Origin: Pusillimonas sp. UBA3987
Lineage (GTDB): Bacteria > Pseudomonadota > Gammaproteobacteria > Burkholderiales > Burkholderiaceae_B
Direction of reading: 5' to 3'
DNA length: 64,000 nt
Assembly: GCA_002384935.1 (NCBI GenBank)
Contig: DGCD01000009.1
Location: 1 to 64,000 of the forward strand
Each line of letters starts with the position of its first letter. The stretch's first letter is position 1. This document shows, in pieces, positions 35,664 to 44,114 of this stretch. The position numbers and the translations under genes were made by a program. Under the pieces are notes generated by a model. It had not been told where the DNA came from. It saw nothing but the letters and a program-made list of their open reading frames with translations, and ran no database searches.

Positions 35664-36110
35664 TTATTTGTCGCTATCGACAGCTTCACGCTTGGCAATA
35701 TTGGCAAGTTGTTCCGCACCGCGGTTCGCGGCCGACATACCACGGAACAGGAAACACAAGTTGACGACGGCTTGCATTTCTTCCCATGATGCCCCCGCCT
35801 TGCGTGCTGCAATGCCATGCAATACGGAAGCATCGCTACCGTCCATTAACAACATGCCAAAAAGCATGAGTTGCGCGGTTTTGACATCGAAGCATTTTGG
35901 ATACATGGCATGCTCACGCATCCGTTCCTGCATTTCGACAATTTGCGGATCAAGTGCGCCGGTGACATGCAAACGCGCTTCAATGCGAGGCGGCACAAAG
36001 CCCAACAACTCCTCATAAATCTTGCTGCGCTCCTCGACACTTGTATTCTTATCGGCGTATTCACCAATCGAGTTACGCACAATTTCTTTGTCTATACGTG
36101 GGGGAAGCAT
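35664..36110 (-). CDS. Carboxymuconolactone decarboxylase-family (AhpD-like) protein
   Basis: This 148-residue, mostly helical protein has the CMD-family core: CFDVKTAQLMLFGMLLMDGS near residue 75, then HGIAARKAGASWEEMQAVV. CMD relatives act as decarboxylases or as peroxide-linked AhpD proteins; the CxxC of AhpD is absent here, which favours the former group. It forms a two-gene unit with the active-looking RidA gene. The start has AAGGA. Confidence 0.82.
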   Translation of the reverse strand: MLPPRIDKEIVRNSIGEYADKNTSVEERSKIYEELLGFVPPRIEARLHVTGALDPQIVEMQERMREHAMYPKCFDVKTAQLMLFGMLLMDGSDASVLHGIAARKAGASWEEMQAVVNLCFLFRGMSAANRGAEQLANIAKREAVDSDK

Positions 36111-36200
36111 AGGAATCCTTAATTTTTATGATACTAACCAGAACAATCGATTTATTACTGAAAAATCGATATTAAACTGTACAGTAATTTGAAGACTTTG

Positions 36201-37412
36201 TCATGACACCAACCGTGCAACAGTGCGGATTTCCTCCATCAATAGTTGCGCCAGTGGCGACGAATGGGCTTGAGTGCGTGTCAGAATCCCGATTGATCGC
36301 TGGGCAATAGGATAGCCATCAGCCAGGCGAACCAACGCACCCGACTGCAGGTCATGGTGAAACAACCGTCGCGCACCTGCGCTGATTAAATTACTTTCAA
36401 GCAACAAACCACGAATCGTTGATACATCCGACGACTCAACCGATATCCTGGGGCAGTTGATTCCCTTTTGCTGAAGCGCAGAAAACAACGCCTCCCGCGT
36501 AGGCGTACCGGTGGCAGGAAGCACCCAGTCGGCTTCAACCACATGCTCCAGCGTCACATTGGCCTGTTGGGCCAGGGGATGATGGGCGCGGGCAACAACG
36601 ACAATCGGATCATCGAACAAACGTTCGCTCACCAACCCTGCGTGCTGCTCCAACGGTTGAAGCGCCCCCAAAACCAAATCCAGGTCACCACACCACAAAC
36701 CGGCCACCAGCGTATCGAACGACCCTTCGTGTGTGGAAACTTTCAGCTGCGGATAGGTCGTCAACAAACGCGAAATGGCCGGCGGCAAAATACTGGCGCC
36801 GCCAAAAGGCAGCGCACCCACGGCAATCGACCCTTCATATCGCCCTTTGAGCCCATTCATTTCGGCCTGGGCCAGTCGCAACTGAACCAAAGCCCGCTTG
36901 AGATGACTCAGCAAAACATCACCGGAACGGGTAAAGCGAAAAGATCCGGCAACCTGCTCATAAAGCGCAATGCCGATACTCTGTTCAAGGTCACGCAAGG
37001 CCATGCTGACGGCAGGTTGCGAGATGCCAAGCTCTCGGGCAACGGCGCTCATATGCCGCAGTTGGGCAAATGTCAGGAAAATATTAAGACGTTGGAGGCT
37101 GATGGCCAAAGAGAAAACAGGTGCATTGGCCGACAACCGCCGACTTGCGTCAAGCGCTTCAAGACTGCGACGCGCCACCGCCATTTCCTGAAAAGCGAAC
37201 TCAACACGCCGATAAAGTATGCTGCCGAACTCGGTCAACAACATGCCATGCGGGTTGCGCTCAAACAAACTGAAGCCAATTTCCGACTCCAGCTCATCGA
37301 TGGCATGAGAAATGGCAGAGCGGGAACGACGCAGCGCGTCTCCCGCTCTTTTCATGCTGCCCTCTTTGCATATGGCGTAAAACGCCCGAAGGTGTTTAGG
37401 GGCCGCAAGCAT
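36201..37412 (-). CDS. LysR-type regulator with two tandem DNA-binding domains
   Basis: This 403-residue protein is about 100 residues longer than a usual LysR regulator. Residues about 5-65 form one LysR-type winged helix (SMKRAGDALRRSRSAISHAI). Residues about 106-165 form a second, complete one (HMSAVARELGISQPAVSMAL). A single effector domain follows, about 190-400. I place the start at ATG 37412; the longer frame to 37478 would overlap the tautomerase gene. It lies downstream of the TRAP importer and tautomerase genes on the same strand and probably controls them and/or the CMD-RidA unit. Confidence 0.88.
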   Translation of the reverse strand: MLAAPKHLRAFYAICKEGSMKRAGDALRRSRSAISHAIDELESEIGFSLFERNPHGMLLTEFGSILYRRVEFAFQEMAVARRSLEALDASRRLSANAPVFSLAISLQRLNIFLTFAQLRHMSAVARELGISQPAVSMALRDLEQSIGIALYEQVAGSFRFTRSGDVLLSHLKRALVQLRLAQAEMNGLKGRYEGSIAVGALPFGGASILPPAISRLLTTYPQLKVSTHEGSFDTLVAGLWCGDLDLVLGALQPLEQHAGLVSERLFDDPIVVVARAHHPLAQQANVTLEHVVEADWVLPATGTPTREALFSALQQKGINCPRISVESSDVSTIRGLLLESNLISAGARRLFHHDLQSGALVRLADGYPIAQRSIGILTRTQAHSSPLAQLLMEEIRTVARLVS

Positions 37413-37432
37413 AATGACAAGACCAGGGAGCG

Positions 37433-37627
37433 CTAGCGCTCCCCGCGCTCTGCTGCCGAAATACCGGCAATCCCCCAATGGGTGCGCGGAACCTCATCAA
37501 CCAGAACACGGATGTTCTGATGAGGCGCGTTCAAAGACGCATGAATTGCTTCGGTTACCGCGTCGATCAGCTTGGCCACATCTTCTGCGCTGCGGCCCTC
37601 CATAATGGATAGTCTGGCAATAGGCAT
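37433..37627 (-). CDS. 4-oxalocrotonate tautomerase-family enzyme
   Basis: This 64-residue protein begins Met-Pro-Ile, giving the catalytic N-terminal Pro after Met removal. It has the family pattern SAEDVAKLIDAVTEAIHASL and an Arg in QNIRVLVDEVP, near residue 40, as in 4-OT. It isomerises 2-hydroxymuconate-type enols made after ring cleavage. It is 14 bases downstream of the TRAP large permease gene, implying that the importer and tautomerase serve one aromatic pathway. Confidence 0.88.
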   Translation of the reverse strand: MPIARLSIMEGRSAEDVAKLIDAVTEAIHASLNAPHQNIRVLVDEVPRTHWGIAGISAAERGER

Positions 37628-37641
37628 TGTTCACATGCTCC

Positions 37642-38970
37642 TTAAGTTGGGAACAGCCAAAGCAAGCCGAGCGTGATGGACGGCAGCCCAACCATCAGGG
37701 CGAGGCGAACCAGGTCAGACATGATGAATGGCACGACCCCTTTGAAAATTGTGGCCATCGGCACATCTTTGGCAATGCCGTTGATAATGTACACATTCAT
37801 CCCCACCGGTGGCGTTATCAGCCCCATTTCCATGGCAACCAGCGCAATCACCCCGAACCAGATCGCTTTTTCATCCGGCGCCAGTCCGTAAAACTCCAGG
37901 CCCATCACAATAGGCAGGAAAATCGGAATGGTGATTAGAATCATGGACAGGCTGTCCATGACGCAACCCAACAGCACGTAGATCAGAATCAGCACCAGCA
38001 TAATGCCGATGGGATGAATACCCAGCGTTTGAACCCAGTCGGACGTCACGTTCGGGATCTGGCTGACTGCCATCAGCGAATTCAGCATATCGGCGCCGAG
38101 CAGAATCAAAAAGATCATGCCCGTGCCTTTGGCCGTTCCGGAAATACTGTCTGCCAGACCGCCATTCTTAAGGCCGCCCGACTTCCACGCCACGGCACCT
38201 GTAGCCAGAACACCTACGGCGGCTGCTTCGGTGGGTGTGAAAATACCACCGTAAATACCACCGATGACCACCAGGAAGATCAGCACGACCGGCCATGTTT
38301 TAGCCAACGTTTGCATACGCTCGCGCCAGGAATGCGGCTCGACACCGGGCCCGGCCACGCCCGGATTACGACGCACCACAATCCCAATGACAATCATGTA
38401 GCCAATAGCGGCAATAATCCCTGGAACCAGGGCCGCCATGAACAATTTGGCGATATTTTGCTGCGCCATAATGGCATAGATAACGAGCGGAACAGACGGC
38501 GGAATCAATATGCCCAGCGTACCGCCCGCAGCAATGGACCCGGCAGCCAACGACGGCGCGTACTGATGACGGCGTAACTCAGGCAATACGACCTGGGTCA
38601 TGGTTGCCGCGGTCGCCAGCGACGAACCACAAATTGCGCCAAAGCTGGCACACGCACCCACACCGGCCATCGCCATACCGCCACGCCAATGCCCCACAAA
38701 CGAGTTTGCCGCCTTGAAAAGCGCACGCGATAACCCACCATGCGTTGCGAACTGCCCCATTAAAAGGAACAGCGGCACCACCGACAAATCGTACAGGGAA
38801 AAACGGGAAAACGGTGCATGCTTGAGCACCGACAAAAGCGGGTTAAGCCCGGTAATCCATACATAACCGACGGCGCCGGCCAGGAACATGGAGATACCAA
38901 TATGAACCCGCAGTGCAAGCAGCACCATCATGAAGGCCAGCATTGCCAGCCCAATTTCAACACTAGTCAT
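37642..38970 (-). CDS. dctM: TRAP transporter large permease (DctM family), second set
   Basis: This 442-residue membrane protein has the DctM signature GTLGILIPPSVPLVIYAIM near residue 150 and LITPPVGMNVYIINGIA near 390. It is the channel subunit of a second tripartite importer. It overlaps the small permease gene by 4 bases and is followed by the tautomerase gene, which hints at an aromatic or related carboxylate as substrate. Confidence 0.93.
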   Translation of the reverse strand: MTSVEIGLAMLAFMMVLLALRVHIGISMFLAGAVGYVWITGLNPLLSVLKHAPFSRFSLYDLSVVPLFLLMGQFATHGGLSRALFKAANSFVGHWRGGMAMAGVGACASFGAICGSSLATAATMTQVVLPELRRHQYAPSLAAGSIAAGGTLGILIPPSVPLVIYAIMAQQNIAKLFMAALVPGIIAAIGYMIVIGIVVRRNPGVAGPGVEPHSWRERMQTLAKTWPVVLIFLVVIGGIYGGIFTPTEAAAVGVLATGAVAWKSGGLKNGGLADSISGTAKGTGMIFLILLGADMLNSLMAVSQIPNVTSDWVQTLGIHPIGIMLVLILIYVLLGCVMDSLSMILITIPIFLPIVMGLEFYGLAPDEKAIWFGVIALVAMEMGLITPPVGMNVYIINGIAKDVPMATIFKGVVPFIMSDLVRLALMVGLPSITLGLLWLFPT

Positions 38971-39467
38971 GAATCACGCTTTGAGCATTCGAGATGAAAA
39001 TTGAACAATGCGGCAACACCCAGCAGCGCAAAGCAGATGGGCAGAGGAATATAAGCCCACCATACCGGCACGTTCAGTACCATGGTGCTTTCCGCATAAT
39101 CGCGGATTTCCCACATACCCACATAAGTGCGCCAGGCAATAAGAAAAGACACCGCTGCCAGAATCAGTGCGGCTATTGCGTCCAGAACATGCTTGAGCCG
39201 GTCGGATGCCCACAAAGTAAAGAAGTCGACAAAAACATGCCCGCGTTTGAATTCACAGTAAGGCAGGCACATGGCAATAGCCACGGCCGTCAACAACTGA
39301 ACCAATTCATAGTCGCCGGGCACGCCGTAGTCGATTGTATTGCGCCCGATAATACTGGTAACGGAAAGAAGGGCTTCCCCTATTAACAGGAAGAAGCCCA
39401 CCCCCGCGAGTACCGCGCAAAAACCTTCTACGTACTTACGTACTTGCGAAAAGATTGAAACACTCAT
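38967..39467 (-). CDS. dctQ: TRAP transporter small permease (DctQ family), second set
   Basis: This 166-residue protein has four membrane helices. The segment EFKRGHVFVDFFTLW, near residue 72, corresponds to the conserved DctQ loop. It overlaps dctP and dctM by 4 bases on either side, giving a strictly coupled P-Q-M operon. Confidence 0.9.
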   Translation of the reverse strand: MSVSIFSQVRKYVEGFCAVLAGVGFFLLIGEALLSVTSIIGRNTIDYGVPGDYELVQLLTAVAIAMCLPYCEFKRGHVFVDFFTLWASDRLKHVLDAIAALILAAVSFLIAWRTYVGMWEIRDYAESTMVLNVPVWWAYIPLPICFALLGVAALFNFHLECSKRDS

Positions 39468-40510
39468 TTTTTATTATATTTTTCCACCAATGCACGGGCA
39501 TCGTCATACAAAGCCTGGCCGTCCATGCCTTTGTCATTCATTTCGTCGATCCATTGCTGGGCGACTTCGGAAGACGCGTCTTTCAACTTGTTCACTTCTT
39601 CCTGAGACCATTCATAAATGACGCCACCGGCTTCCTCGGCAGCTTTACGACCTTGTACGTCAGCGGCCTGAAAGCGGCTGGCGATCCAGGCAGACGTTTC
39701 GGCACCGCTGTTGTCATCGATGACTTTTTTCAGGTTGTCTGGCAGGCTGTCGTATTTGGCTTGATTCATGACATAAACCATCGTCGAAGTCGCCATGAAA
39801 TTACCTGACTCGTCTTTGACCTCGGCATGGTATTTGGTGAGCTCGTCGAGTTTCACCGAAGGCACCACTTCCCATGGCACCATCAGGCCATCGAGCACGC
39901 CTTTGGAAATACCCTCAACCGCTTGCGGCAGTGGCATGCCCATTGCGTTGGCGCCGATATCCGTCAGGAATTTATTGCTCATACGTGAAGCAGCGCGGAT
40001 TTTCAAACCCTGCATCCCTGCAACTGTCTTGACCTCTTTGTCACGCAGGTGAAAGTAGTTTGGCCCATTGACCCAGATGCCAATCGGCTTGAGTCCGGCG
40101 AACTCTGTTTTAAGCGCATGCTTCTCTGCAAATTCCCACAAGGCACGCGATGTGTTCTGGTGATCGGGCGCAAAGAACGGCAGTTCAAACACCTCGGAAA
40201 TAGGGAAGCGCCCTGGGGTATAACCGGGCAATGTCCAGACAATATCGGCCACACCGTCACGTGCTTGCGTTAACAGCTGGGGAGGCGTACCACCCAATTG
40301 CATGGCTGGATAGATCTGGCATTCCAGACCGCCATCGGACTCTTTCTTGATCTTCTCGCACCACGGTACGATCATGTCCCAGTGGGCTGTCGTTGCGGTC
40401 GGCAGGAAGTGTGCAACCTTAAGGGTTACCTTTTCCGCTGCGTTGGCCTGGGTGGCAAAACCACCGGCAACCAGCAAGCTCAATAATGTGCGACTAATGA
40501 TATTTTTCAT
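39464..40510 (-). CDS. dctP: TRAP transporter periplasmic substrate-binding protein (DctP family), second set
   Basis: This 348-residue protein has a signal peptide ending ATQANAAEK, then a DctP domain. The segment GLKIRAASRMSNKFLTD, near residue 168, carries the ligand-binding Arg. The start has GGAGG. It heads the operon dctP-dctQ-dctM-tautomerase. The promoter must lie in the 317-base region shared with the divergent metallo-hydrolase gene. Confidence 0.92.
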   Translation of the reverse strand: MKNIISRTLLSLLVAGGFATQANAAEKVTLKVAHFLPTATTAHWDMIVPWCEKIKKESDGGLECQIYPAMQLGGTPPQLLTQARDGVADIVWTLPGYTPGRFPISEVFELPFFAPDHQNTSRALWEFAEKHALKTEFAGLKPIGIWVNGPNYFHLRDKEVKTVAGMQGLKIRAASRMSNKFLTDIGANAMGMPLPQAVEGISKGVLDGLMVPWEVVPSVKLDELTKYHAEVKDESGNFMATSTMVYVMNQAKYDSLPDNLKKVIDDNSGAETSAWIASRFQAADVQGRKAAEEAGGVIYEWSQEEVNKLKDASSEVAQQWIDEMNDKGMDGQALYDDARALVEKYNKK

Positions 40511-40827
40511 GGAGCCTCCGTTGATAAAACGTTATTACATTGGATCACAGCGATTCGTGCCCGAACTTTGGCATGGTAACGAAAAGACGCCTATTCTTGC
40601 GCTAAACGCCCTGCTGCGTCGATACCAAAATACTTCTAATACTGCCTAAAAATTTTATATGCGTAGTGATTTTAAAAAAATTCACGCACTCGCGTGTGAA
40701 AATAAAACCCTACATGTGACGCAGTTAGCAAAAGTAACACATTTCCATAGTGGCGCCCGGCACTAAAATCGATTTTTCTTGGATATTTCAAACATAACAG
40801 TTCAAACATAACAGCAAAGGAACGCGC
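40511..40827. other. 317-base divergent regulatory region
   Basis: It separates the second TRAP operon (minus) from the metallo-hydrolase gene (plus). The right half is AT-rich. It contains the 12-bp palindrome AAAATCGATTTT (40765-40776) and a 14-bp tandem repeat (40787-40814) just before the AAAGGA ribosome site. A short plus-strand frame ending at 40649 shows no recognisable domain. Confidence 0.55.
40787..40814 (+). repeat. Perfect 14-bp tandem duplication before the metallo-hydrolase gene
   Basis: TTCAAACATAACAG occurs at 40787-40800 and again at 40801-40814, directly before the AAAGGA ribosome site of the gene starting at 40828. It lies in the probable leader. It may be a replication-slippage duplication or a paired regulator site. 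Confidence 0.8.
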
Positions 40828-41754
40828 ATGACATCAGGGTTTGACATTAACTGCTGCGGCCATGGGTTGCAATTGGGCAAAGTGGAAATCACCCGTGTTC
40901 AAGACTATTACGGCCCCGGCTTTATCAGCAATTTCATGTTTCCGGAAGTTCGCCCCGAAATGTTCGAGGCCCATAAAGACTGGCTGGTGCCGACTTTTTA
41001 CAATCCGGAATCCGACAAAATCACCTCAACGATTCACAGCTGGCTGGTTCGCACCGAACACCACACCATATTGATTGACGGCTGTGTCGGCAACCACAAG
41101 CAACGCCCCCACAACGAACGGTTCAATATGCGCAATGAACCCTGGCTGGAACGCTTGGCCACGGCCGGTGCCCGGCCCGAAGATGTGGACTTTGTCATGT
41201 GCACCCACCTTCACGCAGACCACGTTGGCTGGAATACGCGGCTTGTCGATGGACGCTGGATACCTACTTTCCCCAATGCAAAGTATATTTTTTCCCGCAC
41301 AGAGTTCGAACGCTGGGATAACCGGCGCCCGGACTATATTCACACGGATGCTGAAGAAAACGTATTCGAAGACAGTATTCTGCCAATTGCCCAAGCCGGG
41401 CAAATGTTACTGGTGGATGATGGTTATACCGTTGACGACTTGCTGACTGTTGAAAGTGCCATCGGCCACACGCCCGGGCACGCAAAAATCAGGCTGAAGG
41501 ATCAGCACAACCATGCCCTGTTCTGTGGCGATGTTATTCACCACCCCATCCAACTGCCCTACCCCGAGGTATGGTCACGTTTCGATGATGACCGTGTCAA
41601 GGCACTGGAAACCCGCCTGGCGGTATTGAAAGAGTGCGTAGAGCAGGACATTCTCATGCTGCCCATGCACTTTGCCGAACCGTTCATATGTCGGATCAGG
41701 AACAACCCCGGCCGTACCGACCACCCCTCCTTTCTGCCGATTTGGGGTCCGTAA
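40828..41754 (+). CDS. Metallo-beta-lactamase-fold hydrolase
   Basis: This 308-residue protein has the metal-binding motif THLHADHVGW (near residue 127), a second His in IGHTPGHAKI near 215 and Asp in FCGDVIHHP near 234. The order and spacing resemble AHL-lactonase-like and related hydrolases. It has no signal peptide, so it is cytoplasmic. The genomic setting suggests hydrolysis of a lactone or ester in the aromatic pathway, but quorum-signal cleavage cannot be excluded. Confidence 0.85.
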   Translation: MTSGFDINCCGHGLQLGKVEITRVQDYYGPGFISNFMFPEVRPEMFEAHKDWLVPTFYNPESDKITSTIHSWLVRTEHHTILIDGCVGNHKQRPHNERFNMRNEPWLERLATAGARPEDVDFVMCTHLHADHVGWNTRLVDGRWIPTFPNAKYIFSRTEFERWDNRRPDYIHTDAEENVFEDSILPIAQAGQMLLVDDGYTVDDLLTVESAIGHTPGHAKIRLKDQHNHALFCGDVIHHPIQLPYPEVWSRFDDDRVKALETRLAVLKECVEQDILMLPMHFAEPFICRIRNNPGRTDHPSFLPIWGP

Positions 41755-41844
41755 ATAACAGGGCCCCGTCAAGGCGTAGCCGATGGGGCCCCAATAGCGT
41801 CCGACGAACCGCTTTCGAAGCAATTACCAACCAGAGTCAGGCTT

Positions 41845-42444
41845 TCACAATAAAGAGATAATGGCGTCCGACTGGCAAACAATGCCAATGTTATTGCGCA
41901 CTGTGGCAAGCGTTCCTTCGTGGCCGGCTTTACTATTGCTGTTTACACAATCCTCGGGCACCACGATATGGTATCCGTGGAAAAAGCCCTCACGCAGTGT
42001 AGAGTCAACGCAAACATTGGTGGCAACACCCGTCACAACCAATGTGTCCACCCCTAATGACTGCAGCCGGGCATGCAGGTCTGTTTCAAAAAAAGCGCTG
42101 TAATGGTGTTTGACCACAACCAGTTCATTTGACTCGGGCTGCAAGTGGAAAAACTCAACGCCCCAAGTTCCCTCGAGGCAACACCCTTCTTCACCCCGCT
42201 TCAGCCGATATGGCGCATTCAGATATTTGAAATCGTAAACGGAACGCACCCAGACAACCGGCATGCGAACCTTGCGGGCCGCATCAACCAACCCCTGAAT
42301 GCGCCCGGCCAATGCAGGCGCAAAACCCACGTCATAACCACGCTCGCGCTGCAAATAGCCGCCTTGAGCGCAAAAGTCATTCTGCATATCAACCACGAGC
42401 AGCGCGGTTGACTCCGGGCGAATCTGAGTTTCAAGTAGGGTCAA
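41845..42444 (-). CDS. Cysteine hydrolase (isochorismatase-like family), paralogue
   Basis: This 199-residue protein keeps the triad Asp (LVVDMQNDF, near residue 20), Lys (VVVKHHYSAF, near 110) and Cys (GVATNVCVDSTLREG, near 144). It shares long motifs with the enzyme at 32536-33183, so the two are paralogues. The apparent start is TTG at 42444, with AAAGG upstream; the pattern begins only a few residues later, so the start is probably close. It directly follows the 3-hydroxyanthranilate-dioxygenase-like gene and may cleave an amide formed from its product. Confidence 0.85.
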   Translation of the reverse strand: MTLLETQIRPESTALLVVDMQNDFCAQGGYLQRERGYDVGFAPALAGRIQGLVDAARKVRMPVVWVRSVYDFKYLNAPYRLKRGEEGCCLEGTWGVEFFHLQPESNELVVVKHHYSAFFETDLHARLQSLGVDTLVVTGVATNVCVDSTLREGFFHGYHIVVPEDCVNSNSKAGHEGTLATVRNNIGIVCQSDAIISLL

Positions 42445-42461
42445 AATTTCGCGCCTTTAGG

Positions 42462-42989
42462 TTAGTCGCGCCCCGGCGCAACGGTGCCACACTTCTTGCA
42501 AGTACGGAATTCCAGCGACGTATAGTAGTTATCGTAAGCACGACCAACGGGGTCTTTGCGGTAATCGTCGACCACGTAGGTTTCTTCGTGCAGGAAGTTG
42601 TCGCACTTCGGACAGAACCAATGGAAACGATCGATCTCGCCCGGCTTGCGTGCACGCTCGATAATGAACTGAAATGCATCCGGCGCGAAACGGGGCGAGT
42701 GCGGGACGAACGGCTCTTGATACAAAACCGAACCCTGCGGAACATGCGCTATTTTTGTCTCGCCCTCGGGTGTACGGTAGTGCAGGTCGAGGTCGCCAAT
42801 TAAAGAGTACTGAATCTCGTAGCTGGGATTAATATGAAACTCACTGCGATAAGTACGGCCACGGGCAATAAATGCCAGCGACTCGTCGTTCAGCCACAAC
42901 TGGTGCGTATATTTACCGGTTTCCTTGAGATGCTTAACAATCCCTTCAAGATCGATATTCGGCATTTCAAATTTATCTAGTACTACCAT
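42462..42989 (-). CDS. 3-hydroxyanthranilate 3,4-dioxygenase-like cupin enzyme
   Basis: This 175-residue protein has the bacterial enzyme's layout: iron ligands His52, Glu58 and His97, Arg48, Glu111, and a C-terminal rubredoxin-like zinc/iron site Cys126, Cys129, Cys164 and Cys167. In characterised enzymes the last iron His is followed by SPQR, whose Arg helps bind the substrate carboxylate. Here the sequence is HSPRF, so that Arg is shifted or lost. The ring-cleaving role is clear, but the substrate may differ from 3-hydroxyanthranilate. The start has GGAGG. Confidence 0.85.
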   Translation of the reverse strand: MVVLDKFEMPNIDLEGIVKHLKETGKYTHQLWLNDESLAFIARGRTYRSEFHINPSYEIQYSLIGDLDLHYRTPEGETKIAHVPQGSVLYQEPFVPHSPRFAPDAFQFIIERARKPGEIDRFHWFCPKCDNFLHEETYVVDDYRKDPVGRAYDNYYTSLEFRTCKKCGTVAPGRD

Positions 42990-43222
42990 AGTGCCTCCAG
43001 AATAGAAGAGAAAAGGATCAATACAATGATCCCATTACGACATCTTGATTGTCACACAAGCAAGTACAAAATGGTGTTCGAAAATATTTTTAGCGGGCGA
43101 CAAAGTCTTTATAGGCAGTCGGTCTGCAAAAAACAACGACTTCCCCATTCCCGAACCGATTTTCTTGACGCTTCATCGCTTCTTCTAGAATATCGGCGTT
43201 CGAATCTCACGTTTTCGTCAAC

Positions 43223-44050
43223 ATGAATGCTTCTTCCCTTTCATTGCAACAGCGCGCTCAGGCGCTGGCAGAGCACCCGCGTTTTACCGGTACCATCCTC
43301 ACCCTGATCATTCTGACGGCGATCATCCTGGGCATGGAAACCTCACCCGCCATCGTCGCGCACTGGGGCCCAACGCTTGGCTTTCTTAACAATGTATTCC
43401 TGGCAGTATTCGTCGTTGAACTCATACTGCGTATTTACGCCTGGCGCGCACGCTTTTTTGTGGATCCCTGGAGTCTGTTCGACTTGTTTGTGATCGGTAT
43501 ATCACTGGTACCCACCTCCGGACCACTGGCAATTCTGCGCGCCCTTAGAGTATTGCGGGTCCTTCGCCTCGTTTCAGCAGTACCGGCCATGCGAAAAGTG
43601 GTCGCCGCGCTGTTGGGCGCACTTCCCGGCCTGGGATCCATCGTAGTGCTACTGCTGCTTATTTATTACGTTGCAGCCGTGATTGCCACGAATATTTTCG
43701 GCAACGACTTTCCCGATTGGTTTGGCACGCTAGGTCGCTCTTTCTATACCCTTTTCCAGATTATGACGCTGGAGAGCTGGTCGATGGGCATATCCCGCCC
43801 CGTTATGGAAACATTTCCCTGGGCCTGGGCCTTTTTCATTCCCTTCATTCTGATTGCCACGTTCACCATGCTGAACCTGTTCATTGCCATTATCGTGAAC
43901 ACCATGCAAACTTTTCACGAAGCGGAACAGGCAGAGCAGCGATGGGAAAAAGACCGCCTGGAACAAGCCGACAAAGACCATCTGCACGAGCAGCTTGATC
44001 GCATACAGAAACAGCTTGAACAACTTGGCCGGAACCTGGAAAAATCATAA
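43223..44050 (+). CDS. Bacterial voltage-gated sodium channel (NaChBac/NavAb-like)
   Basis: This 275-residue protein has six helices: a voltage sensor with regularly spaced Arg in S4 (ILRALRVLRVLRLV, near residue 95) and a pore whose filter reads TLESWS at 182-187, identical to the known BacNav filter. The C-terminal 45 residues form a charged coiled coil, as expected for tetramer assembly. It should conduct Na+ on depolarisation. It sits alone among catabolic genes; BacNav channels are otherwise tied to pH homeostasis, motility and chemotaxis. Confidence 0.92.
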   Translation: MNASSLSLQQRAQALAEHPRFTGTILTLIILTAIILGMETSPAIVAHWGPTLGFLNNVFLAVFVVELILRIYAWRARFFVDPWSLFDLFVIGISLVPTSGPLAILRALRVLRVLRLVSAVPAMRKVVAALLGALPGLGSIVVLLLLIYYVAAVIATNIFGNDFPDWFGTLGRSFYTLFQIMTLESWSMGISRPVMETFPWAWAFFIPFILIATFTMLNLFIAIIVNTMQTFHEAEQAEQRWEKDRLEQADKDHLHEQLDRIQKQLEQLGRNLEKS

Positions 44051-44114
44051 TTATGTACACTTATCTATAAACCAACACAGATACATTAAGTGACCTGAAC
44101 AAGGAGACAAAGTC

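Noticed and set aside
36468..37436. 322-codon plus-strand open frame opposite the LysR gene
   Set aside because: It has a low-complexity, Gln/Arg/His-rich composition typical of a reverse-strand shadow and no ribosome site. The minus-strand LysR protein is unmistakable.
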